The position numbers and the translations under genes were made by a program. From Bolinopsis microptera (taxonomy: Eukaryota > Ctenophora > Tentaculata > Lobata > Bolinopsidae), in the NCBI RefSeq assembly GCF_026151205.1, contig NW_026971875.1:1-24726 (forward strand): a DNA stretch of 24,726 nucleotides, given 5' to 3'. Below are positions 7,225 to 19,550 of this stretch, one piece after another (position 1 is the first letter of the stretch; each line of letters opens with the position of its first letter). Under the pieces are notes generated by a model that had not been told where the DNA came from, searched no databases, and saw only the letters and a program-made list of their open reading frames with translations.

Positions 7225-10200
7225 CGAAATGGCAAACGGGGGTCAAGCATAAAAAGTTTCAACTTTAAAATTTGTCTTAGTTTATTATTTTTTCAAAATT
7301 TAAAGGGGTTTAAACTGGGTTTTTCGAATTTTATTTTTTAAGGGCCCATCAAAAAATCCCTACCCCATGGGGCCCCCCATTTAATTCTACACCTTTGGGA
7401 AAACAATCGGTTTTTATGAATTTAAAAAAGGCGGACTGGGGGGGTTAAAAACATAAAAAATGTCATCATTTAAATTTTTGCTATTGAGTTATTTCAAATT
7501 TAAGGTTTAAATGGGGGTCTTACGAGCATTAAAAAAGGTTTTATTTAAAAAATTTGTTACCATTTATGGGACCGCCCTTTTTTAAATTTTAACCTTTTGG
7601 GGCACAAATTTATTTTTATGAATCTCAAAAAGGGGGATGGGGGGAAAACATAAAAAAGTGTCTTCAAAAATTTGGGTAATTGATTTATTTTCAAAATTTT
7701 AAAGGGTTTAAATGGGTTGGAGGGGTCATTTAAAAAGGGCTATCATAAAATCGGTTAAACCCCCATGGTGACCCGCCCTTTTAAATTTTACCCTTTTTTA
7801 ATGGGACAAATTTGGGTTTTTATAATCCAAAAATGGGGGACCCGGGGGTCAAGTACAGAGTGTAACATAAAAATTTTAGTATTGGGGTTATTTTCAAAAA
7901 ATTTTGGATTTAAATGGATTGGGGGAGTCATTTTAAGGGTTATCAAAAAAACGTTTCCACCAAAGGGGACCCCCATTTAAATTCTACACCTTTTGAAAAA
8001 ACAATCGGGTTTTTAGGGAATTTTCAAAAATGGCGGACTGGGGGGCAAACAACAAAGGTCCCCAAAATTTTTTAAAATATTTTTGTTATTTCCAAAAATT
8101 TTAAAGGGTTTAAAATGGATCTGGGGCGAGTCATTTTAAGGTCTATCAAAAAAACGTTACCACCAAAGGTTTACCGCCATTTAATTCCCACACCTTTTTG
8201 GGCCCCCAAAATTATTTTTTTGAAACCAAAAATTTTCCCGGGCCTTTGGGGGGCAACATGAAAGTGTCATCATAAAAATTTTAGCTATTGATTTTCAAAA
8301 TTTTAAGGGATTTAAAAGGATTTGGGAAAAGTCATTTTAAAAGGGCTATCAAAAAAACGCTACCCCCAGGTGGCCCCCCAAAATTTTTTTAAACCTTTGA
8401 AAAAACCCAAACGGTTTTTTTTGAATTTTCAAAAAAGGCGGGGCTGGGGGCAACAACAAAGGGGCATATAAATTTCAGCTAGGAAATTATTTTCAAAAAT
8501 TTTAAAGGGTTTAACTGGATCGGACGAGTCATTTTTAAAGGGCTATCAAAAAATGTTCCCTAGGTGGGCCGGCCCTTTTTCTACCCTTTTGGGACCAAAT
8601 TTAAATTTTTAAAAATCTCAAAAATGGTGGGGTGGGGTTTTAAGCAAAAAAATTTTCATTAAAAAAATTTACAGCTATTGAGTTTTTTCCCAAATTTTGG
8701 ATTTAACGGATTGGACGATCCTTTTAAAAATCTTCAAAAATCGCTTACCCCATTGGGGACCGCCTTTAATTTTAAAACCTTTTTAACACAATCGGGTTTT
8801 TATGAATCTCAAAAATGGTGGACGGGGGCAAGCATAAAGAGTGTCATAATTTAAATTTTTAGCTATTGAGTTTTTTTCAAAAATTTTAAGGGTTTAAAAT
8901 GGGTTGGGCGAGTCCTTTTTTAAGGGGCTATCAAAAAAAACGGTTTTTCCCCCATGGTGACCCCCCCATTTAAATTTTAAAACCCTTTTTAACACAATCG
9001 GTTTTTTAAAGAATCTAAAAATGGCGACCCGGGGGGCAAGCATACAAAGGGTTTATCATAAATTTCAGCTATTGATTATTTCAAATTTTAAGGATTTTTA
9101 AATGGGGGTTTGGGGCGAAATCATTTAAAAGGGCTATCAAAAATTCGTTTCCCCCATGGGGACCGCCATTTAATTCACCCCCCTTTTGGAAAACAATTGA
9201 TTTTTTTGAAATTTAAAAATGGCGGACTGGGGGGCAAGGTTTACAAAGTGTTTATATAAATTTTAGCTATTGAGTTATTTTTAAATTTAAGGATTTTAAA
9301 AGGGGCTGGACGGTCATTTTAAAGGGGGTATCAAAAATTCGCTCCACCCCTTTTGGGACCGCCCCTTTAATTTTTACACCTTTTTGGAAACCCCAAAACC
9401 CGGTTTTTTTGAAAAACTCAAAAAAGGGGGACTGGGGGGGCAAACTTTCAAAGGGGTCTTTTTATAAAATTTTAGTATTGAGTTTATTTTAAAAATTTAA
9501 AAAATTTAAACTGGGGTTTGGGGCGAGTCATTTTAAAGGTCTTCAAAAAAAACGTTACCACCATTTGGGGAAAGCCATTTAAATTTTTAAACCTTTTGAA
9601 CACCTATTGGTTTTTTTATGAATTTTCCCAAAAAATGGCGGACTGGGGTTTAAGAAACAAAAATGTCATCATAAAATTTTAGCAAATTTTTGGTTTTTTC
9701 AAATTTTAAAGGGTTTACTGGATCTGGACCGGTTTATTTTAAGGTCTAAACAAAAATCGTTACCCCCCAGGTTTTCCGCCCTTTTTAATTTCTAAAACCT
9801 TTTTGGGGGCAAAAATTGATTTTTTTTGAATCTCAAAAAAAGGGGGAAATGGGGGGCAATAAAACAAAAAAATTTTCCCCTAAATTTTCAGTATTGGTTA
9901 TGCAAATTTTTAAAAATTTAAACTGGATTGGCCAAGGGCATTTTAAAATCCCAAACAAAAAATCGCACCCCCATGGTGACCGCCATTTAAAACTACAAAC
10001 CTTTTTAACACAAACGGTTTTTAAGAACCCCCCAAAAAAAGGCGGGCTGGGGGTCAAGGATACAAAAGGGCTTCATAAATTTTTTAAAAATATTGGGGTT
10101 TTTTTCAAAAATTTTTGGGTTTAACTGGGTTTGGGGGCGAGTCATTTTAAGGGCTAAACAAAAAAATCCCTTTTCCCATGGTGACCGCCTTTAAATTTTT

Positions 10201-13200
10201 ACACCTTTTTGAACAACATTAAATTTTTTATAAAACTCAAAAAAAGGGGGACTGGGGGTCAAATACAAAGTGTCCTTTTTAAAAATTCAGCTTTTTGAGT
10301 TATTTCAAAAATTTTAAAGGTTTAAACCCCAGGACTGGGGAGAGGCTTTAAAGGGGCTACAAAAAATCGCTACCCCCCCAAGGGGACCGCCTTTTTAAAC
10401 TTCAAACCTTTTTGAACCCCAATCGGTTTTTTTGACCAAAAAAGGGGGGAATGGGGGGCAAGCATACAAAGTGGGCCCTCATAAAAATTTAGCTATTTAG
10501 TAAATTTCAATTTAAGGGGGTTTAACTGGACTTGGGGGGGGTCATTTAAAGGGGCAAACATAAAATCGTTCCATTCCCTGGTGACCGCCATTTTTAAATT
10601 CCCCACACCTTTTGGACCCCCAAATTGATTTTTTTGAACTCAAAAAAAGGTGGGGCTGGGGGTCCCAAAATTTCAAAAATTCCCTTTTATTAAAATTTTC
10701 AGGGTATTGATTTTTTTCAAATTTTTAAAGGATTTTAACTGGATCGGGACGAGGCAAATTTTAAAAGGCTATCCTAAAATCGCAAAACCCCCTGGTGGCC
10801 GCCCAAATTTTAAATTTTACACCTTTTGGGAACCCCAATCGGTTTTTTTTAAAATTTAAAAATGGGGGGCTTGGGGGTTTAAGGATTTTCGGGGTGTACA
10901 TAAATTTTCATCTATTGATTATTTTAAATTTAAGGATTTAACTGGATCTGGACGAGTTCATTTTTTAAGGCTATCAAAAAAAACGGGTTTCCACCATGGT
11001 GACCGCCAACTAATCTACACCCTTTATGAACACAAAACGGTTTTTTTTGAAATTTTAAAAATGGCGGACTGGGGGGCAAGCATAAAGTGTCCCCTCATAA
11101 ATTTCCCGGGGATTGATTTTTTTCAAATTTAAGGATTTTAAAATGGGGCTGGACAGTCATTTTAAAAGGGTTAACAAAAAATGTTACCACCAAAAGGGGA
11201 CCGCCTTTAATTTTTACACCTTTTGGCACAATTTATTTTTAAAGAATCTCAAAAAAAGGCGGAAATGGGGGGTCAAACATTCAAAGTTCATCAAAATTTT
11301 AGCTATTGGGGTTATTCAAATTTAAGGGTTTAACTGGTCTGGGCGAGTTTATTTTAAGGTCTATCAAAAAAATCGCTACCCCCATGGGGGGCCGCCATTT
11401 TTTTTCTCAAAACCCTTTTTTTAAAAACAAAACGGTTTTTTTTTGAATCTCAAAAAAAGGCGGGCCCGGGGGTAAGCAAAACAAAGTGTCTTATAAATTT
11501 TTAGCTATTGAGTTATTTTCAAAAATTTTTTAAGGGGTTTAAAATGGATTTGGACGAGTCATTTTAAAGGGGTTTAAAAAAATTTGTTAAACCAAAAAAA
11601 GGGTGACCGCCATTTAATTCTAAAACCTTTTGGACAATTGGGTTTTTATGAATCTCAAAAAAAGGGGGCTGGGGGGGCAAGCATACAAAGGGGTTATCAA
11701 AAAATTTCAGCTATTGGGTTTTTAGAATTTTTTGGGGTTTTTAAAGGGTCTGGGCGAGTCCCTTTAAAGGTCTATCATAAAAAACCCCCTACCACCATGG
11801 GGACCCCCATTTAATTCTCCCTTTTTTTCACAATCGGGTTTTTAAAAATCTCAAAAAAGGTGGCTGGGGGGACAAGGGATACAGATTTTCATAAAAAATT
11901 CAGCTATTGAGTTATTTTCCCAAATTTTTAAAGGGTTTTTAAGGGTCTGGACGAGTCATTTTAAGGGTTTTCAAAAAAACGTTTTCCACCATGGGGACCG
12001 GGCCCTTTTAATTTTACACCTTTTGAACCCAATTTGGTTTTTTTAAAGAATCTCCAAAAAATTGGGCGGGAACTGGGGGGTCAAGCAAAAAAAGTTTTCA
12101 AACATAAATTTTTACATTGAGTTATTTTTAAAATTTTTAAAGGTTTAAAATGGGGTTGGACAGGATTTTTAAAGGTTTTTATCAAAAAAAACGTTAACCA
12201 AAGGGGACCGCCAAATTTAAAATTTTACACCTTTTTGGGAACCAATTGATTTTTAAAAGAATCTCAAAAATGGCGGGCTGGGGGGCAAGTATACCCAAGT
12301 GTCATCCTTAAATTTTTAGCTTTTTGATTTATTTTTAAAATTTTTTGGGGAAATTAAAATGGATTGGGGCGGGGTCATTTTAAGGTCCCAACAAAAAATT
12401 TGCTTAACCCCCCCGGGGACCGCCCCTTTAAATTTCAAAACCCTTTTTAACACAACGGGGTTTTTTTGAATCTCAAAAAAAGGGGGGACGGGGGGCAAGC
12501 CCTTTCAAAGTGTCAATAAATTTCCGCAAATTTAGTTATTTCAAAAATTTTAAAGGAAGTTAAAAAAGGTCTGGGGGAGGCATTTTTTAAGGGCTTTTCA
12601 AAAAAAACCCTTTCCCATGGGACCCCCATTTTAATTTACACCTTTTAAACACAAACGGTTTTTTTTTTGAATCTCAAAAAAGGTGGACTGGGGGGCAAGC
12701 ATTTCAAAGTTTTCATCTAAATTTTTAGCTATTGAGTTTTTCAAATTTTTTGGATTTAACTGGGCTGGGCGATCATTTTAAAGGGCTATCCAAAAAATTC
12801 CCTTTACCCAAGGTGACCGCCATTTAATTTTTTACAACCCTTTTTAACACAATCGGTTTTTAAGGAAAACTCAAAAAAAGGGGGGCTGGGGGTTCCCAAA
12901 CTTACAAAGTGTCATCTTTAAAATTTTAGCTATTGAGTTATTTCAAATTTAAGGATTTTAAAATGGTTTTGGGCGAGTCCCGTTTAAAAGGGCTTATCAA
13001 AAAAGGGGTTTCCCCCCATGTTGACCGCCCTTTAATTCTACACCTAATTGGGAAAATAATCGTTTTTTTTGAATCCAAAAATGGGTGGACTGGGGGTCCC
13101 AAACAACAAATTTTCATCATAAATTTCAGCTATTGAGTTATTTAAAAATTTAAGGATTTAAACTGGGTCTGGACGGAAAGGGAATTTTAAGGTCTATCAA

Positions 13201-14750
13201 AAAAATTTGTACCCCCATGGTGACCCCCCATTTTACTTCAAAAACCTTTTTTAACAAAAAACCGGGTTTTTATGAAATCTTTAAAAAAGGTGGACTGGGG
13301 GTCCCAAGCATACAAATGTCCACATAAATTTCAGCCTAAATTTAGTATTTTTAAATTTTAAGGATTTTTAAATGGATCTTGGGCTGTTCCCTTTTTAAGG
13401 GCTATCAAAAAATCGTTTTCCCCCCATGGGGGACCGCCATTTAATTCTCCAACCCTTTTTAAAAACAATCGGTTTTTATTTTTTTTTTTAAATCTCAAAA
13501 AAGGGGGGACGGGGTCAAGCATACAAATGTCATCTAAATTTTTAGCTATTGAGTTTTTTTCAAATTTAAGGATTTAACTGGAAACTGGACGTGTCAATTT
13601 TAAGGTCTTAAACAAAAAAATTTGGGGTTAAAAACATGGTGACCGTTATTTTAAATTCCAAAAAAACCCTTTTTTTTTGAAACACAAACGGTTTTTTTTG
13701 AATTTTAAAAATGGGGACTGGGGGTCCCCCGGAAAACAAAGGGTCAACATAAATTTCAGCTATTGAGTTATTTTTAAAAAAAAAAGGTTTTTAAATGGGT
13801 CCCGGGACGAAATCCCCTTTTAAGGTCTAACAAAAATCGCTAAACCCCCATGGGACCGCCATTTAAAATTTTACACCCTTTTGAACACAATCCCGGTTTT
13901 TTTTTTAATCTCCAAAAAAAAAGGTGGACTGGGGGGCAAGCATACAAAGTGTCATCTTTAAAATTTTTAGCTTTTGGGGTTAAATTTTAAAATTTTAAGG
14001 GTTTAACGGAAACTGGACGAAATCCCCTTTTAAGGGCCCCACAAAAAATCGTTTCCACCCGGGGGACCGCCATTAATTCTACACCCTTTTTAACACAATC
14101 GGTTTTTATGAAAACTTTAAAAATGGCGGACTGGGGGTCAAGGGGGTTTCAAAAATTCATCAAAAATTTTTAGTATTGAGTTTTTTTTCAAAATTTTAAG
14201 GGGGTTTAATGGATCTGGACGGGGTCCTTTAAAGGGGCACAAAAAACGTTACCCCCCATTTGGGGAACCCCCATTTTAAAAAATACACCTTTTTGGGCAC
14301 AAATTTATTTTATAATCTCAAAAAAGGCGGACTTGGGGTCAAGCATACAAAAAGGCATCATAAAAAAGTTTTAGCTATTTAGTTATTTTAAAAATTTTAA
14401 AGGGTTTTTAAAAAAGGATCTTTGGGCGAAAACATTTTAAGGTCTATCAAAAAATTGTTACCCCATGGGACCCCATTTTAAATTTTTCCCCTTTTTGAAC
14501 ACAATGGTTTTTTAGAATCTCAAAAAAAAGGGGACTTGGGGGGCAAGGGATACAAAGTGGGGCCCTCAGAAATTTTAGCTATTGGGGTTATTTCAAATTT
14601 AAGATTTAACTGGATCTGGACGAGTCCTTTTTAAGGCGATCAAAAAAAACGTTACCACCCTTTGGGGACCGCCCCTTTTTTCCTTTTACCTTTTAAAAAT
14701 GCTCAAAGTTTGCAAAGAATCTTAAAAAAAGGGGAAAATGGGGGGCATTT
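7225..14750 (+). repeat. Tandem satellite array, about 37 units of about 200 bp
   Basis: A head-to-tail array in one orientation. Recurring landmarks in each unit, in order, are CACCATGGTGACCGCC, TTAATTCTACACC, CACAATCGG, GAATCTCAAAAATGGCGGAC, TGGGGGTCAAGCATACAAAG, TTCAGCTATTGAGTTATTTC, AACTGGATCTGGACGAGTC and CTATCAAAAAATCG. Successive CCATGG/GACCGCC landmarks fall near 7370, 7565, 7763, 7962, 8168 and so on to about 14664, giving a spacing of about 200 bp. My mental consensus is slightly shorter (about 185-190 bp), because many copies have lengthened homopolymers. CACCATGGTG is a perfect 10-bp dyad and survives in the better copies (for example near 10990-11000). All frames inside are repeats of the same noise and are not genes. 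The satellite family is not recognised. Confidence 0.93.
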
Positions 14751-14958
14751 AGGAATGAGGATCGCATCGCGTTACGCTTTTGCCCCCCACTAAGGAAACT
14801 CCAAAGTTCATCCCAAACTGGGGACGGTGGAACGGGGTGATTTAGAAACAATCCCTCGGGGGGTGCGATTCAGTTGGATTTCGAAGATATGGTAAAATTT
14901 TCACGGAGGGATTTCCCGTTTTTTCGTATATGGGATTATTGTCCCCAAGGAAATTTTG
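14751..14958. other. Unassigned spacer after the satellite
   Basis: Ordinary mixed-composition sequence begins where the last satellite unit breaks off. It contains GATCGCATCGCGTTACGC near 14760-14777. No gene, tRNA or repeat was recognised. Confidence 0.35.
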
Positions 14959-15500
14959 CTACCGGGGAAAGGGGTGGGAAAAAAACCCACCCCAAGGGCG
15001 GGCCCCCAGTTTTGGGGTGAGGTCCTTAGCCTTTAAAAGGAAAATACCGGGCGGGGGGCCTTCACTACTGGGGTTCCCGTTTCCCAAAAAAACCCCAAAA
15101 ACCCCATAAACAACCTTCAGGGGCTTCCCACTTCTAAGTTTAAGACTTCTACAAACCCCCCAAGGAAACCCTTTGGGAAAAACTTTTAAAACCCTTTCCG
15201 GCCCCCGGGTCCTAAACTCCCGGTTTAAACAAGGTGCGCCGAAGCCGGGGCCTTCTTCACCCCCAACCCCCTCCTTTGAACGCGCCCCCCCAAAAAAGCG
15301 AAGAAAGGTTGAGAATCCCCCTCCTACAGCTGCTCCGGGAAACCCAGGCCCACCTCCCGGGGTCCCCTGCCACGAAAACCCCCCTGCCGGGGGAATCCCG
15401 CTCGGGTAAAGGGGAGACGGGTGGGCCCTCCTGGGGCTCCCAAACGAACCTTTTTCCTTCTCCAGCAAGTCCTTCCCGGTCGTGGAAAAGCAACTTTTAG
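14959..15500. other. GC-rich island with overlapping open frames on both strands
   Basis: This patch is much more GC-rich than its surroundings. It has open frames on both strands: 169 codons on minus (14959-15468), and 78 and 88 codons on plus (15173-15409 and 15234-15500). The plus frame at 15173 contains PPKKRRKVENPPP, which resembles a classical nuclear localisation signal. The plus frame at 15234 contains SEERLRIPLLQLLRETQAHL, which looks more protein-like than its neighbours. Stops are rare in GC-rich DNA, so none of these proves coding. A fragment of a host exon or of a transposon gene is possible. The strand is undecided. Confidence 0.25.
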
Positions 15501-15929
15501 AAATAAATTTCCTTTACTATTTTATCAAGGTGGGACCCCAATCCAAGCATGAAAGTTTGCACCGGGGTATCCCCTTTTCGTTTAAACAAAATTTATTTTC
15601 CCACTCCCCCCCTTTTACAAACTACCTCCAAAATTTTTGGGGTTTTGGGAACAGGCTTTCTCCTCCTGAGAAGCCCCTCTTGCAGCCATGGGGGTCACTA
15701 TCTTTTCCCAAAACCCTCGGGGAAATTCCCCAAAAACGTTTACGGGGGGGAAAAAGGGCCACGGGCGGTTTAGATGATACTCAAAAGGGGGAGGGTACCG
15801 GGGGTTTTTAGGGAACCCTTTTGGGGTCAAACTTTAAATGCCCCTTAAAAAAAATTTTTGTATAAAAACAAAAAAATTTTGTTAACAATAACACCAACAA
15901 TAATTATAATTGAACAAATTATTGAGAGT
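15501..15929. other. Unassigned sequence between GC-rich island and polypurine block
   Basis: Mixed sequence with C and G runs passes into an AT-rich end (AATAACACCAACAATAATTA near 15886-15905) just before purine-only DNA begins. No motif supports the short frames that can be read here. Confidence 0.35.
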
Positions 15930-17872
15930 TAAAGAGGGAAAAAAGGGGGAGGGGGAAAGAGGAAGGGGGGGAGGAAAGGGGGGGAAGGGGGGGGTGAGGG
16001 GAGTTGAGGGCTAGAAGGAGAAATGAGGAAAGGGGGACTGAATAGGGGAGGAGGAGAAGGGAAAGGGTTTTCCAAGGAGGGGGGGGGAGGGGGCCCAAGA
16101 AGGAATAAAGACCCCGAAGAAGGGCCCATTAAAAAGGCCCCATGAGGGGGACTGGGGGGGGGGGGAGGGGGGGGGGGGTCCTGTGGGGGGGGAGTCTGGT
16201 GGGGGGGCTATTTGTGGGGCGAGGGAGGGGGGAGGAGGAGAAGGACTGGGGTGGGGGGGAGGACTGACGAGGAAAAAGGAGGTGGGGGGAGGGGGGAGGG
16301 GGAGGAGAAAAAGGGGGATGAAGGATTGGGGTAAGGAGGACGGGGGGAGGAGGACTGGTTTTAAGGGGGACTGATGAGGGGGAGGACTGGGGAAGGGAGG
16401 GGCTTAGGGGGACTGAGGAGGGGGGGGACCCAAAGGGGGAAGAGGAGGATTGAGGAGGAGGAAAGGGTGGGGGAAATAAAAAGGAGGGAAAAGGGCGAGG
16501 GGGATCAGGGGGGACCCCCAAAAGGGGGAGGAAAAGGGAAAAGGAGGAAGGGTGAGGGGGAGAAGGAGGGCCCCCAAAAAGGAGCAACCCGGAAAAAGAG
16601 GGGTAGGAACTGAGAAGGGGAGTAGACTAGAAGGGAACTGAGGAGGGGAAAGAATTTGGAGGGGGAGGAGAAAAAGGAATCAAAAAAAGGGGGATGAGGA
16701 GGAGGGGGACAAGGGAGGGATGAGGGGGAGGAAAACCCCAAAAATGAGGGGGACCCAAAAAAGGAGGAGGACCCCCGGGGGAGGGCCAGGAAATGCCCCA
16801 AAAAGGGGGGCTGGGGAGGGGAGGACTGATGAGGGGCTGATGAGGACGGGTAAAGATGACTAGGGGAAAAGGAGGGGGAGGAGGGGAGAAGGAAATGGGG
16901 CAGTGGAGGAGGGGGACTGTTTAGGGGAAGGGGGGTTTTTAGGGGGAATGAGGAGGAAAAAAGGGGGATGAAGGAAGGAGATGAAGGTGAGGGGTAAGGA
17001 AAGGGTGAGGAGGAGGACTGGGAAGAGGATGATGAGGAGGAGGGACTGGAAGGGGGGGGACTTTGGGAGGACCCGAGGGGGGGGACTTTTGGGGGGAAGA
17101 GGAGGGGTTGGGGGGGACTGAGGAGTAGGGAAAGGGGGAAGAAGGCTTAGGAGGATCGGAAAGGGCTCAGGGGGGGGAGGAAGAAAGGGGGGGGACCCGA
17201 GGAGGAAAGGGGGAACCCAGGGGAGGAACCAGGAAGAAGGGAGGAGGGGGCTGAGAAGGAACTGAGAAGGAGAAAAGGGGGGACCCGGGGAAAAAAAAGG
17301 AAAGGGGGATTTAGGGGGGACTGGGGAAAGGAATTTAGGAAAGGGGGAGGAGGAAAATGAGGAGGAGGAAGAGGGGAAAAGGGTGGGGGAGGAGAAGGGG
17401 CTGAGGAGGAAAGGGAAAAGGAGGAAGGCTGAGGGGGAGGACCCCGGAGGGGAGGAAAGGGCCGGGGCTGGGGGGCCCCCGGGGGGAAGGAAGACTTGGG
17501 GGGAGGGGACTGGTGAGGACTGATGAGGGGGAGAAGTAAAATGGAAAAGAAGAGGAGGGGGAGGGGCCCGAGGAGGAGGACTGGTGAGGAGAAGGAGGAG
17601 GAACCCCCGGAGGAGGGAAAGGGGAGGGGGAGGATTAAAAAGAGGAGGAGGAGAAGGAAAAGAAAGGGGGAGAAAAAGAGTCCCGTAGGAGAACCCAGGA
17701 GGAGGAGGAGGAGGCTGAGGGGGACTAAGGAGAAGGAGGACGGGTGAGGAGGATGAGGGGAGGGGGACTGGGGGAAAAAAACCCGAAGGGGAAAAAAACT
17801 GAGGGGGAAATGCGGGGCTGGGAGGAGGAAAAAGGAAAAGGAGGAGGAGGGGGACTGAAGGAAAAGGGGGAC

Positions 17873-17874
<2 letters not shown>
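15930..17874 (+). repeat. Polypurine (GGA-rich) low-complexity block 1
   Basis: Nearly 2 kb in which the plus strand is almost all G and A. It is built from GGAGGA and GGGGGA runs punctuated by the recurring words GGACTGA and GGACTGATGAGG, so a degenerate minisatellite is likelier than pure drift. The minus strand reads as long proline/serine-rich frames (for example 16129-16587 and 17147-17947), which are artefacts of CCN and TCN codons. Such DNA can form G-quadruplexes and triplexes. Confidence 0.9.

Positions 17875-17942
<68 letters not shown>
17875..17942 (+). repeat. 68-nt uninterrupted poly-G run
   Basis: An unbroken G tract is followed directly by CCCAAAGGG. Real tracts of this length are rare and hard to sequence, so the length is doubtful. 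The downstream flank resembles the flank of the 29-nt G run at 22227-22255. Confidence 0.9.
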
Positions 17943-17945
<3 letters not shown>

Positions 17946-18320
17946 AAAGGGCTACCAAAAGGGGTTTTTGGGGGCTAATGGGGACTTTAAAAAACAGGGG
18001 ATTTGGGCCAAACTCGTTGACGTTAATTCCCTAGGTTTCCCCAATCCCCAAGAATTTGTTTACAGTTAAAATTTATGGTTTTTTAAGTTAGTTTAATAAC
18101 ATACATCGAGATTTTTTTGTCCAAAGATAAAGTAGGATAAATTTTAAATGGGGGGCTAAAGGGGACTTTTTGGGGGCCCAAAAATCATCTAAATGGGGGG
18201 CTAAAAGGAGAATAATGGGGACTAAAAATCATGGGGGGCCCCCGGGGTTTTTAAAATCGTTGGCGTTAAATTTCCCCCGGGCCCCAAAAGTTTGTTTATT
18301 TGGGCCCCCCCCCGGGTGGG
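17943..18320 (+). repeat. Non-purine island containing a direct duplication
   Basis: Two related segments lie about 235 bp apart. One at about 17967-18062 contains GGGGGCTAATGGGGACT, CGTTGACGTTAA and GAATTTGTTTA. One at about 18193-18302 contains GGGGGGCTAAAAGGAG, CGTTGGCGTTAAA and AAGTTTGTTTA. A further GGGGGGCTAAAGGGGACTTT lies near 18149. This may be the original, non-expanded form of the repeat that includes the G run. No gene was found. Confidence 0.55.
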
Positions 18321-19420
18321 GCTGGGGGAAAAGGGGAAAGGAGAATGAAGGGGGGATGAGGTTTAAAGGGGGAGGGGGAAATTTGGGGGGGGACTGGGTG
18401 GACCGGGGCTGGGGGAGGACGAGGAAAGGGGGAAGGGTGAGGGAGGAAAGGAAAAAGGAGGGGGAAAATGAAAGGGGGAGGGCCCCGGGGAGGAGGGCCC
18501 AGGGAAAACCATCGGGGGAAAGGGTTACTTGGGAGGGGGGAAGGGTGAAAGAAGGGAAAGAGAATTAAGGAGGGAAGGATGTGAGGAGAGAGGGGGGAGG
18601 AGGTGAATGCGGAGGGCTAGCCGGTTTTTTAAATTGGAGGAAAGGGGGGGGAATTTGGGAAGGGGGGACCCAGGAGGAGAAGGGGGGGGAACCCCGAGGG
18701 GAAAGGGGGGAGGGGGAGGGTAAAAGAGGAAGGGGGGGAAGGCTGGGGGAAAAGGGAAGGAGATCCAGGGGGGAGAAAACCCCGGGGGGGAGGAGGGCTG
18801 AGGAGGAGGACAAGGGGAAGGGGGACCCGTTTAGGAGGAAAGAGGGGGAGGGGGACTGGGGGAAAAGGGCGGGGAAAAGGGGCGGGGGAGGAGAATGCCC
18901 CCCCTGAGGAGGGGGAACCCGGGAAAAAAGGGGGAGGAGGTGGACCCGAAAGGGGGAGGAAAAGAAAGGGGAAGGGGGGCTGATGAGGAGGATGGAGGAT
19001 GAAGGGGGGGGTGACTGGGGGAAGGGGCTGGGGGAGGGGGGTGATAGGGAAAGGGCTGGGGGAAAATGAGGAAGACTGGGAGGGGGACCCGAGAAGGAGG
19101 AAGGGCTGAGGAGGAGGGGGACTGAGGAGGAGGGGAGGAGGGGGAGTGGGGTAGGGGGGAGGGGGGGGACTGGGGGGAAAGGACGGAGAGGAGGGGCTGA
19201 GGGGAAAAGGATAAAGGAGGAGACTGAGAAGGAGGGCTGGCTGAGGGGGAGGAATGAGGGATTGGGAGGAAAAAGGGGGGAGGATGAAATGGAAACCCCC
19301 AAAAGGAGGTCCCAGGAGGAGGACCCAGGAGGGACCCCCAGGAAAGGGGGAGGAGGAACTGAAAGGGAAGGGCGAGGAGGGGGGGAGGAAAGGGGGAGGA
19401 CGAGGGGAAAGGGGGAAAAC
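18321..19420 (+). repeat. Polypurine (GGA-rich) low-complexity block 2
   Basis: About 1.1 kb of G/A-only plus strand with the same GGAGGA and GGACTGA words as block 1. The long minus-strand frames (18565-19302, 18629-19429) are proline/serine-rich artefacts. Confidence 0.9.
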
Positions 19421-19550
19421 CAAACCCAAAAATTATTTCCCTTTTTTTTTTGTCCGTTTTTTTTCCCCTTATTTTTGTTCCCTTTTGGGTAATTTTTGGG
19501 TTTTTCCCAAAAAGGGGAAAAAAAGAAAAAAAAACGGGGTCCCCCCAGGG
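19421..19550. other. T- and A-rich interruption of the polypurine tract
   Basis: About 130 bases switch to T runs and mixed sequence (for example TTTTTTTTTGTCCG near 19443) and then return to purines. It may be a small insertion. No termini were recognised. Confidence 0.4.

Noticed and set aside
7225-14750. Many short open frames on both strands within the satellite
   Set aside because: They recur at the satellite period, are rich in Phe, Lys and Gly from homopolymer runs, and carry no domain. They are reading-frame shadows of the repeat.
7225-14750. CRISPR array
   Set aside because: The repeated unit is the full 200 bp with no unique spacers, and the context is eukaryotic.
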